Below are positions 35,700 to 45,025 of a stretch of 64,000 nt of DNA, in pieces. The notes under the pieces are model-generated. The model saw nothing but the letters and a program-made list of their open reading frames with translations. It did no database searches and had not been told where the DNA came from. Source of the DNA: Phaeodactylibacter xiamenensis (GTDB lineage: Bacteria > Bacteroidota > Bacteroidia > Chitinophagales > Saprospiraceae). Location of the stretch: the NCBI RefSeq assembly GCF_000759025.1, contig NZ_JPOS01000037.1, forward strand, positions 27,166-91,165. Reading direction: 5' to 3'. Positions within the stretch are counted from its first letter, which is position 1, and every line of letters begins with the position of its first letter. The translations under genes were made by a program, and so were the position numbers.

Positions 35700-37307
35700 T
35701 CAATCTACTGTTTTCCACTCCAGCCCCTCCTGTATCAAAAATACAGCTCCTTGCTCCGGCTGCCTCAGCGTCAAAAAATAATGATGCCCTTTGCTATCGA
35801 CCTCATATACTTCTGTGTCATAGCCCGGCCCCATACCAATACCGCGCCTCCACCACCAATTGCCCCACTGATTAAACTCCACCCGTAAGGTGCCCGTATT
35901 GTCAACGGTAGCGGTGGCACCATCCGTAAGACGGGTCATATTGTATTGGGCTACTTCGTAGATTTGACCGTTGTAAGGTTGTTGCCTGATGTACTTCAAC
36001 GCATCGCGAAAGGCGTGATCCTCCCCGCTGTAGTCGCGGAACATGGGCGCACCCTGAAAGTTGTCCGGCAGATTAAGAAGGTAAGCCGCCGGAGCATCGT
36101 AGTAGTCAAATCCATCGAGCATTTGCTGGTATACCTGTGTGGATTTCCACCAAAACTGATTGTGCTGCCACAGGAAATAGCTGGAACAACCAAGATAGGC
36201 CAGCAGCAGAGGCAGGCGGCCCCACCTCGGCAGCGCGCTCAAGCCTGCGGCCAGAACCAGCGCGAGAAAGGCAGAGGCGAGATAGCCGTAGCGGTCGTTT
36301 TCCAAATGCAGGGTGTAATTGAAATACAGGTTGAGCACCGGAAGCAGCGCCAGCCCAAAACCCGTCAGCCCTATGACCGATAACCGCCACCGGTTACTCA
36401 GTCTGTTCCGGAATATAAGCCCTGCGGCTAAGAGCACAATCAATATTCCACCCAACCCCAACGCAACCGCAGGTTGTGCCAACCCCTCAAAAAGCCATTG
36501 TTTGGCAGCGTGCGGCCAGTTGCGGGCAAAAAGCAAATGCTTGGCGGTGTAGCGCAGACCGTTGCCAAGCAGCACCGGTAGCTCAAACTTGAGATGGACC
36601 TCCGCTCCGTAGTGCCCTACCCAGGACCCAAGCATAAGCCGGTTGAGCATAAAGTAAAGCCCTACGCCTCCAAACTGCGGCAGGCTCAGTCGCCGCCACT
36701 TAGGCCAGCTTCCATGGGGTAGCATCAACAGGAGCAAACTGCTGAGGAGCGGGATGATCAGGACCAACTCAAAGGTGAATAAGCCCAGGATAAAGAGGCC
36801 CTGTATTAGCACCCACCGACGAGGGTCAGGCTTGTCCAGCCAGTCTAAAGTGAGGCGTGCCGTACCCAAAATGACTGCGGTGGAAAGCAGGAAGTTCTGT
36901 GCCACCCGCCAGGTGACTGGCTCGGAAGCATAGGGCGATAGCAGGAAGAGAAAAGCCGCCATCCACCCCATCAGATGAGCATTAGGCAACTGCAGGCGCT
37001 CGCTCAGCGCTTTCCCCAACTGCAAAAGCAGTAACGCATTGAGCGCATGAAGGCTACTCTGCAGCAGATACCAGGGCAGGGGCGCAATGCCAAAGACGGA
37101 ATGCCAGGTAAAAAGCAGGGCATTCAGTACCTGCTGCATGGCCGGAAACCCAAAGCAGTCCAGTATGCCCGCAGCTGTCCTTCCTTCAAAACGGGACAAC
37201 AGCCCTGTAAAGTCCGTGACGAAGCCGGAGTGCCGTGTGGGAAAGTAAAACAGCTGGGTGATGGCCCAAAATAAAAGGTACTGCAACAGGGCAGGGTAGC
37301 GCCGCAT
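35700..37307 (-). CDS. Polytopic membrane protein, glycosyltransferase-C-like (unassigned)
   Basis: 535 residues with roughly ten to twelve hydrophobic helices spread over 8-400, and a soluble C-terminal part (about 400-535). The first outer loop has YFPTRHSGFVTDFTGLLSRFEG (about 22-43) with an acidic residue in the position where GT-C glycosyltransferases hold their catalytic Asp. The LSPYASEPVTWRVAQNFLLSTAVIL stretch (about 122-147) resembles membrane glycosyltransferases of the TMTC/DUF1736 type. I infer a GT-C-like fold but cannot name the reaction. It converges on the giant secreted protein; the upstream gap to the divergent helicase gene is short, about 100 bases. Confidence 0.75.
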   Translation of the reverse strand: MRRYPALLQYLLFWAITQLFYFPTRHSGFVTDFTGLLSRFEGRTAAGILDCFGFPAMQQVLNALLFTWHSVFGIAPLPWYLLQSSLHALNALLLLQLGKALSERLQLPNAHLMGWMAAFLFLLSPYASEPVTWRVAQNFLLSTAVILGTARLTLDWLDKPDPRRWVLIQGLFILGLFTFELVLIIPLLSSLLLLMLPHGSWPKWRRLSLPQFGGVGLYFMLNRLMLGSWVGHYGAEVHLKFELPVLLGNGLRYTAKHLLFARNWPHAAKQWLFEGLAQPAVALGLGGILIVLLAAGLIFRNRLSNRWRLSVIGLTGFGLALLPVLNLYFNYTLHLENDRYGYLASAFLALVLAAGLSALPRWGRLPLLLAYLGCSSYFLWQHNQFWWKSTQVYQQMLDGFDYYDAPAAYLLNLPDNFQGAPMFRDYSGEDHAFRDALKYIRQQPYNGQIYEVAQYNMTRLTDGATATVDNTGTLRVEFNQWGNWWWRRGIGMGPGYDTEVYEVDSKGHHYFLTLRQPEQGAVFLIQEGLEWKTVD

Positions 37308-37433
37308 TCTTTTTTGAGGCTAAGATAAGGTATTCTGAAGTGAAGCTATCCAGGACGGGAAATTTCCCCGTCGAATCCCTAATTTTAAGGTTTGCTAACT
37401 AATGCCCGGACCCGAATGGCTTTTCCGCCCCAC

Positions 37434-40280
37434 ATGAAATTCAATTTCCCCTGGCGTACCTATCAGGCGCGGTTGCTGTCTGAGCTGGGGCAGCACCTCG
37501 GGGATAACCGCCTGCATGTGGTAGCCCCGCCCGGGTCTGGCAAGACGGTGTTGGGGTTGGAAATCATGCGGCAGCTCAATCAGCCCTGCCTCATCCTTTG
37601 CCCCACGCTGGCCATCCGTCAGCAATGGGGCGAACGCCTCACGCAGGACTTCCTGAATGGGCAGCAACCCGACTGGCTTTCTTACGACCTCGAAAAGCCC
37701 GGTACCGTTACCATTACCACCTATCAGGCCCTGCACGCTGCGGTAAAGCGGGGAGATGAAGTGTGGAATACCCTCAAGCGGCTTGCTGCCGGTACTCTGA
37801 TAGTCGATGAGTGCCACCACCTGCAAAAAGCCTGGTGGCAGAGCCTGATGAAAACCTACGAACAGTGGTCGCCTACCCTTATTGCCCTCACCGCTACGCC
37901 CCCCTACGATGTATCCGGTTACGAATGGCAACGCTATCAGGAACTCTGCGGCCTGATCGATGCCGAAATCAGCATGCCCGAGCTGATCGCCGAAGGTAAT
38001 CTCTGCCCGCATCAGGACTACATCTGGTTTACCCTGCCTGCTGCTGAAGAACAGGCTCCGCTAAAGGCTTTTCAGGAAGCCATCGATGACTTGCTGGACC
38101 ACCTGAAGGCCAATTATACGTTTCGCGAGCACCTCAAAGCACATCCCTGGCTCATCCGCCCGGAGGTGTGCCTGGAAGCCATCTATGAAAATCCCTCGTA
38201 TTTCTCTGCGCTCATGATTGTGCTGGAAGGCATAGGCGGGGTAGCTCCTGCCACCGCTATTGGTATTATTGGCGCTGATGACAGCCTGATCCCTGAAATG
38301 AATCTCGAATGGCTGGAGATGTTCCTCAATGAAGCCTTTTATAAAGACCCCTACTTCGAGCCTTTAAGGGAGGAGCCCTGTATGGTGTCCATTCACCGGA
38401 GGTTGCGGAAAGCACATGCCATTGAGCGTCGGCGTATTTATTTGGAAGAGCCGCCTCACCTGGAGCGCCGCATCCGGCAGAGCAGCAGCAAACTGCATGC
38501 CATAGCTTCCATCGCCCGGGCAGAGTACGGAAGCATGGGCGGCGACCTGCGGCTATTGGTGCTCACCGATTACATTCGAGCGGAAGCCCTGCCCCGTGCC
38601 GAACTGGAGGATGATTCCGAATTGCAGAAAATAGGCGTAGCTCCCATTTTCGAGGTGCTCCTCCGGCTCTTCCCCGTAGAAGTCGAAATAGGCGTGCTCA
38701 CTGGCAGCCTGTTGATTTTGCCTAAATTGCTGTTGCCTGCCCTCCGGCAGCACATGGCGCAGACAGGACTGGCAGATAGCAGCCTCCTGGCCTCAGCATT
38801 GCCACACGATCCGCACTACGTAAGCCTGCAGCCTCAGGAACACCTGAGAAAGCAGATGACAGGCCTGATCACGCAGCTGTTCAATGACGGTCAGCTACAA
38901 GTCCTGGTGGGCACCAACGCCCTGCTCGGTGAAGGTTGGGATGCCCCTGCCGCAAATACCCTAATCCTGGCCTCTGTGGTTAAGTCATTTGTGACTTCCA
39001 ATCAGGCCCGGGGGCGGGTCATCCGTACTGACCCACGGCAGCCCTCCAAAGCCGCCAATATCTGGCACCTGGCTTGTATGGACCCTTACCACCACGCAGG
39101 AGGACTGGATTGGAAAAAGCTGGCACAACGCTTCCGGGCTTTTGCCGGTCCTTCCTTTGAAGCCGCGCCACGTATTGAAAACGGGGTGGGGCGTTTCCAT
39201 TTAGGGGAATTGCCCATCACGCCTGCCGCGGTAGCCCAAACTAACAGGCGCATGCTGGAACAGGCCGGTATGCGCGACCGGCTTAGGCGTGCCTGGGGCG
39301 AAAGTATTCAGCGAGGTGTGCACATGGCGGAGGAGATTACGTTGCCGGTGATTCGGACAAGGCGCCAAAAGCAGGTTTATGAAGTGTACTGGGCGAAGAA
39401 TCAGGCGATGGTGGCTCCTCAGCTGGAAGAACTTGTGGAAATGGGGAACATCGTCATGCCAATGGTGGCAGCGGGCAGCGTAGCTCTGGTGGTTTCCGGG
39501 CTGATCCCTCCACAGGTGCTGTTACTGGTTAGTGTGCTGTTGCTTTTGCTGTACAGCCTTTTCAATTTGGGGCGCAATGGTTACATCGGTCGTTTACGGC
39601 GTTTGGTGCGGCAATTCGAAGCAGGGCAACAGCTTAGGGTACGCTGGGGCAGGGTAGGGGTAGCGGCTGGGCTGTCTGCCTTGGCTGCCGGCGCTATTGG
39701 CGGATGGTTGACGGGCCTGACCGTGGTCTTGCTGGGTAGTGCCGCTACCGGTCTTGCACTCTCCCTCCTGCAAGGCCCCAAGCTTTCAGCCGCACAACGT
39801 CAACTGGACGAAGCCGGGGACGGAGGGTTGCTCATCGAGCGTACCGCCCGCGGCATCTTGCTTGCCCTGCGGCAGCTGGATAAGTTGCGCAGCCCTTACT
39901 TCAAAATCAAACTCCGCATGGTGAAAAGTGCGGAGGACCAAGAGGGGTGCTACCTGGAGGGCGTTACTTTGCAGGAAGAGCAGCTTTTTCTCGAGCTGCT
40001 GGAAGAAGCCCTGGGCCCCATTGACAATCCCCGCTACCTGATTTTGCGGAAGCACTGCGACGGAGAAACCCTGCTAAGTGTGCAGTACTATGCGGTGCCG
40101 GGGCTGTTTGGCCAACGCCGCGCCGAGGCAGAAGCCTACCGGGAGTCGCTACAGTGGCAGATGCCCGAGCCCCTCGAACTGCTCTACACCCGTACCTTCG
40201 AAGGCCGAAGGGTACTGCTGGCTGCCCGTGCCAGGACCCTTGCCGATCCTGAAGTGATGCGGCAGTCAGCCTGGCGCTAA
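37434..40280 (+). CDS. SF2 DEAD/DEAH-type helicase with membrane-spanning C-terminal region
   Basis: 948 residues from the ATG at 37434 (MKFNFPWRTYQARLL); ATG 37416 and TTG 37392 are also in frame. The helicase core has Walker A APPGSGKT (31-38), LILCPTLAIRQQWGERL, the DECH box in TLIVDECHHLQKAWW (about 125), SAT-like ALTATPP, and motifs V/VI LLGEGWDAPAANTLIL and SNQARGRVIRTDP (about 520). After about 670 come hydrophobic segments (about 672-715 and 740-778), i.e. probably four helices, then a mixed C-terminal domain (about 780-948). Helicases with such membrane segments are uncommon. It is unlike restriction-enzyme R subunits in lacking a nuclease motif. No methylase or other defence gene is adjacent. 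Confidence 0.85.
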   Translation: MKFNFPWRTYQARLLSELGQHLGDNRLHVVAPPGSGKTVLGLEIMRQLNQPCLILCPTLAIRQQWGERLTQDFLNGQQPDWLSYDLEKPGTVTITTYQALHAAVKRGDEVWNTLKRLAAGTLIVDECHHLQKAWWQSLMKTYEQWSPTLIALTATPPYDVSGYEWQRYQELCGLIDAEISMPELIAEGNLCPHQDYIWFTLPAAEEQAPLKAFQEAIDDLLDHLKANYTFREHLKAHPWLIRPEVCLEAIYENPSYFSALMIVLEGIGGVAPATAIGIIGADDSLIPEMNLEWLEMFLNEAFYKDPYFEPLREEPCMVSIHRRLRKAHAIERRRIYLEEPPHLERRIRQSSSKLHAIASIARAEYGSMGGDLRLLVLTDYIRAEALPRAELEDDSELQKIGVAPIFEVLLRLFPVEVEIGVLTGSLLILPKLLLPALRQHMAQTGLADSSLLASALPHDPHYVSLQPQEHLRKQMTGLITQLFNDGQLQVLVGTNALLGEGWDAPAANTLILASVVKSFVTSNQARGRVIRTDPRQPSKAANIWHLACMDPYHHAGGLDWKKLAQRFRAFAGPSFEAAPRIENGVGRFHLGELPITPAAVAQTNRRMLEQAGMRDRLRRAWGESIQRGVHMAEEITLPVIRTRRQKQVYEVYWAKNQAMVAPQLEELVEMGNIVMPMVAAGSVALVVSGLIPPQVLLLVSVLLLLLYSLFNLGRNGYIGRLRRLVRQFEAGQQLRVRWGRVGVAAGLSALAAGAIGGWLTGLTVVLLGSAATGLALSLLQGPKLSAAQRQLDEAGDGGLLIERTARGILLALRQLDKLRSPYFKIKLRMVKSAEDQEGCYLEGVTLQEEQLFLELLEEALGPIDNPRYLILRKHCDGETLLSVQYYAVPGLFGQRRAEAEAYRESLQWQMPEPLELLYTRTFEGRRVLLAARARTLADPEVMRQSAWR

Positions 40281-40410
40281 ACTTTAACAAATTGATAAAA
40301 GTCATAAAAGGGCCCTGCGTTTCGTCATTCAGAATCCTTTTGAAAGCCAGCATCTTGTGAGTGTTAAAAGAAATTATTTTTAAACGCCCTCGGGCAAAAA
40401 CTCCTCACTC

Positions 40411-41349
40411 ATGAACCCTAATTTCGCAATCACAGGACCAGCATTACTGACAGGCGTGGGCATTGGAGTACTTGTTCTTCTTGCCATTATATTCTTGGGG
40501 CGCTTCTATTTCAATAAACAGTCCCGTTCCGGCCTGGCCGATCGGTACCGCGATGAGAAGAGGAGCTCCCGCCTCGCTGCACGCAATAAGTATCCGGAAG
40601 TAAACGTATTCAATTATTCGCCCATGTTTCTGCGCATCGCTGCTATCGCCGTACTGGTGTTGGTCATCGGAGCCTTTAACTGGACCGTCTACGAGAAAGA
40701 GGTTTACATCCCTGAAGATGCCTTGGCATTGGATGTAGATATCGAAATCGAAAAGCCCCGTACTGCGGAGCCGCCTCCTCCACCTCCACCACCTCCTCCT
40801 CCAAAAATTGAGGCGGTAGCGGAGATTGACATAGACGAAGAGGATGACTTCGAGTTCGAAGACCAGTCTATTGACGCCGATACCTACATTGACGCACCAG
40901 TCTATGAAGAGAAGAATGATGCACCACCTCCACCTCCTCCGCCCCCACCTCCTCCTCCCAAGGAAGAGGCTGCGGAAATCTTCAAGGTGGTAGAGGAAAT
41001 GCCTCGCTTCCCCGGCTGTGAAGAAATGACAGCCAGCGCTTCCGAAAAGCGGATGTGCGCTAACCAAAAGATGCTTCAGTTCATCTACGAGAATATCCGG
41101 TACCCATCCGTGGCCCGGGATAACAACATCGAAGGTACGGTAGTCGTAAGCTTCGTTGTGGACACCGATGGCACTATTGATGATGCTCAGGTGGTACGGG
41201 AAATCGGCGGCGGTTGTGGCGCAGAAGCCCTCCGGGTAGTCGAAATGATGAACAATATGAATGAAAAATGGACCCCGGGCCGTCAGCGCGGCCGGGAAGT
41301 AAAAGTCCTCTTCAACTTGCCAGTGAAATTTAAACTGGAAGTCAACTAG
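40411..41349 (+). CDS. TonB-like energy transducer with two N-terminal membrane helices
   Basis: 312 residues. Hydrophobic helix 1 (about 9-29), a basic loop, hydrophobic helix 2 (about 72-92), then two long poly-Pro runs (about 119-131 and 171-183) separated by an acidic stretch. The C-terminal TonB fold (about 215-312) has NIRYPSVARDNNIEGTVVVSF and KWTPGRQRGREVKVLFNLPVKFKLEV. TonB proteins carry energy from the inner membrane to outer-membrane receptors; the receptor at 23.9 kb is a candidate client. Normal TonB has one N-terminal helix; the extra one is unusual. A strong terminator follows, so this is a single-gene unit. Confidence 0.88.
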   Translation: MNPNFAITGPALLTGVGIGVLVLLAIIFLGRFYFNKQSRSGLADRYRDEKRSSRLAARNKYPEVNVFNYSPMFLRIAAIAVLVLVIGAFNWTVYEKEVYIPEDALALDVDIEIEKPRTAEPPPPPPPPPPPKIEAVAEIDIDEEDDFEFEDQSIDADTYIDAPVYEEKNDAPPPPPPPPPPPPKEEAAEIFKVVEEMPRFPGCEEMTASASEKRMCANQKMLQFIYENIRYPSVARDNNIEGTVVVSFVVDTDGTIDDAQVVREIGGGCGAEALRVVEMMNNMNEKWTPGRQRGREVKVLFNLPVKFKLEVN

Positions 41350-41383
41350 GCAATATTAGCTTAAGCAAATAGCACCAAAAAAG

Positions 41384-41426
41384 AACCGGAGCAGAAAGTA
41401 TTTCCTGCTCCGGTTTTCTTTTTTCC
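41384..41426 (+). terminator. Intrinsic terminator after the tonB-like gene (possibly bidirectional)
   Basis: AACCGGAGCAG and CTGCTCCGGTT form a perfect 11 bp stem around a 10-base loop, followed by TTCTTTTTT. It lies 34 bases past the stop codon and also ends the convergent dps gene region, though the minus-strand T-tract is weaker. Confidence 0.9.
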
Positions 41427-41463
41427 TGCCTATGAGGCAGAATCACTTGCTTCAAAGGATAGC

Positions 41464-41973
41464 TTAAGCAAGATGTGCGCGTACCATCCATGCCATTTTC
41501 TCATGCTCCTCCATCAGTGCGATGAGGAAGTCCTGTGTGCCGGCATCGTTATACTCTTCCATTACTACTTCCTGATCGTGGCGCAGGAACTGTATAATAG
41601 CTTCATGGTCGGCGAGGAGGTTTTTAAGCATCTGCTCTGCATTACCGTTGAGGTGGCCGGTTTCTTCCAGGCGAGCCTCTTTTTTGAACGCCTCCATAGA
41701 GCCCGGAGAGAAAAAGCCGAGACTGCGGATACGCTCTGCGATATCGTCGATATGGTCTTCCAGGGCATCGTACTGCTCTTCGAAGAAAGCATGAAGCTGC
41801 TGGAAGTGGATACCCGTAACGTTCCAGTGGTAGTTGCGCAGTTTGATGTAAAGCACATGCTCGTCTGCAAGTAACTGCTTAAGCGCGTGGGCTACTCCCT
41901 GACGGTTAGAGGTTTCAATGCCGATATTTACGTCCACTTTTTCGTGGGTCAGATTTTTAGTTTCAATACTCAT
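41464..41973 (-). CDS. dps: Dps family ferritin-like DNA-protection protein
   Basis: 169 residues from the ATG at 41971-41973 (MSIETKNLTHEKVDVNIGIE). The four-helix bundle shows the Dps ferroxidase residues: RNYHWNVTG (H, about 51-59), then FFEEQYDALEDHIDDIAERIR (D and E residues, about 67-87). The protein binds and oxidises iron with peroxide and shields DNA in starvation and oxidative stress. Its neighbours (DASH cryptochrome/photolyase, ergothioneine genes further left) fit a stress-defence theme, but no shared regulation can be shown. The upstream 45 bases contain an in-frame alternative start that I reject because the family starts at MSIET. Confidence 0.93.
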   Translation of the reverse strand: MSIETKNLTHEKVDVNIGIETSNRQGVAHALKQLLADEHVLYIKLRNYHWNVTGIHFQQLHAFFEEQYDALEDHIDDIAERIRSLGFFSPGSMEAFKKEARLEETGHLNGNAEQMLKNLLADHEAIIQFLRHDQEVVMEEYNDAGTQDFLIALMEEHEKMAWMVRAHLA

Positions 41974-42052
41974 AATGCATTTTAATTTTGACTCAGCTAT
42001 TACAACGTGGGCTGGCATTCAAAGTTGACGAATCAGGCGCTATGTGTCTTAT

Positions 42053-43384
42053 TTAGAAATGTTCTGCCTGAAGTACGCCCAGTTGAGCAATAACTTCCTC
42101 AGGGTCGCGCTCATCTTCGTGCAGCCATAGCCGCCGAAAAGCCCCATCCTTATCGTAGTCCCGGGCTTGCTTTTGGGTATTGAAAACCCGGTCGCGCGGG
42201 TCATTGCCCACGCCGCCGGCATACATCCAGTTGCCATAATTGCTGGCTACATCATAATCGACCAGGAGGGATTCAAACCAGGCGGCACCTTTGCGCCAGT
42301 CCTGCTTCAGTTGGTGGACCAGGTAAGAGGCCACGTTTTGCCGGCCACGGTTGCTCATAAAGCCCGTGTAGAGGAGTTCCCGCATATTGGCGTCCACGAA
42401 ATCGTCTCCGGTGGTACCGGTTATCCATTTATGAAGGGCTTTGGGGCTGTTTTTCCAACGCACGCTCTTGTCCTGTATGCCGCCTTTGAAGAAGATTTTG
42501 CGCCCGTACCGCATGGCCACGTACTTGAAGTATTCCCGCCACAGCAGTTCGAACTTCATCCAGTAGGTATCTTTATTTTTGGTGCGCTCAGCCTCATAGG
42601 CTTCTACTTCGTGCCAAATGGCCCGGGCGGAGATGCTGCCATTGGCCAGCCAGGCTGAAAACTTGGAGGAATAATCGGCTCCGATCAGCCCATTTCGGGT
42701 CTGTTTGTAGGACGCCAGAGCGTCGGTGTCCCAAAGGTAGTGGTCGAGGCGGCTGTAGGCAGCAAGTGCACCGCCTTTGAACGCCAGCACACCACGATCG
42801 TCCTGCACAGGCGCAGGGTAGCCCAGGCTTTCCAGAGTAGGCAGGGATTCCGCCTCAAAAGCCACGGTGGCAATCGTTTCAGGCGGGTCCAGCGGCAGCG
42901 GGATATCTGCATACTTTTCCACCCGCTTCCGGAATTGCGTGAAAATATCCGGCGTCTGTTCCACGGCGAAGGGCAAGTCTTCAGGGTTGAACAGTAGTTG
43001 GCTGTGGTAAAGGTGGAGTGGAAGGTGACTGGCGAGTTTTGCTTCGGTTTGAAGCTCTTCGTGTGTGTATTCATGGGAAGCGAAAACAGCTGTACAGTCA
43101 TGGGCTTTCGCCAATTCGGGTATAACCTTTTCCGGTATGCCCACTTTGACCAGCAGGTCGCTGCCTTTCTCTTTCAGGTCATCCCTAAGGTCTTCCAGGC
43201 TTTCCAGCAAAAAATTAAGGCGGTAGGGGCCCATGCGGGTGAAGCCCCAGCGATCGGGCTGCAACAGGCGTTCGTCCAATATATATACGGGCAGAATAGC
43301 CTTGTACTTTCTGAGCGCTGCATTAAGCGCAGGTTGGTCGGTAAGCCGCAGGTCGTTGCGGAACCAGAGAATGGCTTTGGACAT
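42053..43384 (-). CDS. DASH-family cryptochrome/DNA photolyase
   Basis: 443 residues. The N-terminal photolyase domain MSKAILWFRNDLRLTDQPAL and TRMGPYRLNFLLESLEDLRDDL is followed by the FAD-binding domain (about 200-430). FAD motifs: FKGGALAAYSRLDHYLWD (about 204-222), YWMKFELLWREYFKY (about 280-294), LLYTGFMSNRGRQNVASYL (about 345-363), DWRKGAAWFESLLVDYDVASNYGNW and GVGNDPRDRVFN. These FMSNRGRQN and GVGNDPR forms mark the DASH subclass, which repairs pyrimidine dimers in single-stranded DNA and may signal in light. Length is normal for bacterial DASH without extension. It lies 79 bases upstream of dps on the same strand but divergently from the glycosyltransferase. Confidence 0.93.
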   Translation of the reverse strand: MSKAILWFRNDLRLTDQPALNAALRKYKAILPVYILDERLLQPDRWGFTRMGPYRLNFLLESLEDLRDDLKEKGSDLLVKVGIPEKVIPELAKAHDCTAVFASHEYTHEELQTEAKLASHLPLHLYHSQLLFNPEDLPFAVEQTPDIFTQFRKRVEKYADIPLPLDPPETIATVAFEAESLPTLESLGYPAPVQDDRGVLAFKGGALAAYSRLDHYLWDTDALASYKQTRNGLIGADYSSKFSAWLANGSISARAIWHEVEAYEAERTKNKDTYWMKFELLWREYFKYVAMRYGRKIFFKGGIQDKSVRWKNSPKALHKWITGTTGDDFVDANMRELLYTGFMSNRGRQNVASYLVHQLKQDWRKGAAWFESLLVDYDVASNYGNWMYAGGVGNDPRDRVFNTQKQARDYDKDGAFRRLWLHEDERDPEEVIAQLGVLQAEHF

Positions 43385-43467
43385 GGGTGTTCGTTTTTTG
43401 GTGAGTGTAACAAAGAAGCCAGTGATTGGTTTGTCAGTTCAATACCATAAGGTCTACGCACTTTTGC

Positions 43468-43475
43468 TATCTTTG
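43468..43475 (+). promoter_or_regulatory. Bacteroidota -7 promoter element for the GT2 gene
   Basis: TATCTTTG matches TAnnTTTG and lies 20 bases before the start codon, a typical short leader in this phylum. I do not see a good TTTG at the matching -33 position. Confidence 0.5.
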
Positions 43476-43494
43476 CGCCCAATAAACCGCAATC

Positions 43495-44265
43495 ATGTAT
43501 AAAGGCAAGAAAGTCATCGCAGTGCTGCCTGCTTATAATGCTGCACTGACACTTGAAAAAACCTATAAGGAAATCCCTTTTGATCTGGTGGATGAAGTCA
43601 TTCTCTGCGACGATGCCAGCAAGGACAATACATCTGAACTGGCAAGGTCGATTGGCATTGAGCATGTCATTACCCATCAGACCAACAAAGGCTATGGAGG
43701 CAACCAAAAGTCGCTTTACAATAAAGCCCTGGAGCTGGGCGGTGATATTGTCATCATGTTGCACCCGGACTACCAATACACGCCTAAGTTGATACCGGCC
43801 ATGGTCAACATCATTGGCGATGAGCTTTATCCGGTGGTACTGGGTTCCCGGATTTTAGGAAAGGGAGCCCTGGCGGGAGGAATGCCGCTCTACAAATACA
43901 TTGCCAACCGCGCGCTGACGCTGACCCAAAACCTTCTGATTAACTACAAACTTTCCGAATACCACACGGGCTACCGTGCCTTCAGCCGGGAAGTGCTGGA
44001 GTTGATCAACTTCAACGCCAACTCCGATGACTTTGTCTTTGACAATGAGATGCTTTCCCAGATCATCTACGCCGGATTTCATATTGCTGAGGTGACCTGC
44101 CCGACCAAATACTTCGAAGAAGCTTCTTCCATCAATTTTGCGCGCAGCAGCAAGTACGGGCTGGGCGTATTGCGGGTGTCTTTCAGCCATCTGCTGCAGC
44201 GGCTGGGGCTGGGGCGTTTCCGTATTTATGAACAGCCGCAGAAGCATGCCCAAGCGAGACCTTAA
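43495..44265 (+). CDS. Family 2 glycosyltransferase, polyprenol-phosphate sugar synthase (DPM1-like)
   Basis: 256 residues. Nucleotide-sugar site: VLPAYNAALTLEKTYKEI (about 10-27), ILCDDASKDNTSELAR (about 38-53), NKGYGGNQKSLYNKALELGGDIVIMLHPDYQY (about 63-95; HPD takes the DxD place). A later YHTGYRAFSREVLELI (about 155-170) is typical of DPM1/dolichol-phosphate-mannose-synthase-type enzymes. No clear membrane helix. It would transfer a sugar onto a lipid carrier for envelope glycan assembly; the exact sugar is unknown. Its end overlaps the next gene by 20 bases. Confidence 0.9.
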   Translation: MYKGKKVIAVLPAYNAALTLEKTYKEIPFDLVDEVILCDDASKDNTSELARSIGIEHVITHQTNKGYGGNQKSLYNKALELGGDIVIMLHPDYQYTPKLIPAMVNIIGDELYPVVLGSRILGKGALAGGMPLYKYIANRALTLTQNLLINYKLSEYHTGYRAFSREVLELINFNANSDDFVFDNEMLSQIIYAGFHIAEVTCPTKYFEEASSINFARSSKYGLGVLRVSFSHLLQRLGLGRFRIYEQPQKHAQARP

Positions 44266-45019
44266 GCAACAGTTAGAAGCATTAGTTGACCACTACAATC
44301 GACCCGGCTTTATTGAGGATGACCCTATAAGCATCCCGCATCAGTTTACCCGCAAGCAGGATATTGAGATCATGGGCTTTTGGGCAGCGATGCTCGCCTG
44401 GGGGCAACGCAAAACCATCATCAATAAAGCGCAGGAGCTGGTGGCGTTGATGGATGGTGCTCCCTACGAATTTATCACACAACATACAGAGGAAGACCGC
44501 GCCCGCTTTCTTAGTTTTAAGCACCGCACCTTTCAGCCTACCGATACCCTTTATTTTTTGGATTTTTTGCAGCGCTATTACCGGGCGCATGACTCATTGG
44601 AAACTGCTTTTGCCCGTCATCTCAGTTCTGACGCAGAGCATGTGGGGCCTGCGTTGGCCGGGTTTCACGAAGGTTTTTTCGACCATCCCTTTGCGCCACA
44701 GCGCACTCGCAAGCATGTAGCAACGCCTGTGCGAAAGTCGACCTGCAAGCGGCTCAATATGTTTTTGCGCTGGATGGTACGCTCCGATGAGCGCGGCGTG
44801 GACTTTGGGCTTTGGAATACGATACGCCCCGGACAGTTGCTGATGCCGCTTGATGTGCATGTGGAACGGGTAGCGCGGCGGCTGGGCTTGCTGACTCGCA
44901 AGCAGGTGGACTGGCAAGCCGTTCTTGAGCTTACCGAAGCGCTGAGGCGCTACGACCCCGCTGATCCTGTAAAGTATGATTTTGCCCTGTTTGGGATGGG
45001 CGTGCTGGAGGGGAAATAA
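44246..45019 (+). CDS. TIGR02757-family protein (DUF2400)
   Basis: 257 residues from the ATG at 44246 (MPKRDLKQQLEALVDHYN); ATG 44228 is an alternative. Features: DPISIPHQFTRKQDIEIMGFWAAMLAWGQRKTII (about 24-58), YRAHDSLETAFARHL, RKSTCKRLNMFLRWMVRSDERGVDFGLW (about 160-187), then PLDVHVERVARRLGLL. All are typical of the TIGR02757 family, which I believe is distantly related to HhH-type DNA glycosylases because of its helical pattern, but no activity has been assigned to it that I know of. The overlap with the glycosyltransferase indicates co-transcription. Confidence 0.85.
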   Translation: MPKRDLKQQLEALVDHYNRPGFIEDDPISIPHQFTRKQDIEIMGFWAAMLAWGQRKTIINKAQELVALMDGAPYEFITQHTEEDRARFLSFKHRTFQPTDTLYFLDFLQRYYRAHDSLETAFARHLSSDAEHVGPALAGFHEGFFDHPFAPQRTRKHVATPVRKSTCKRLNMFLRWMVRSDERGVDFGLWNTIRPGQLLMPLDVHVERVARRLGLLTRKQVDWQAVLELTEALRRYDPADPVKYDFALFGMGVLEGK

Positions 45020-45025
45020 GCCTTG

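Noticed and set aside
37434..40280. Considered a type I or III restriction R subunit
   Set aside because: No nuclease motif, no methylase or specificity gene in the neighbourhood, and hydrophobic C-terminal segments do not fit.
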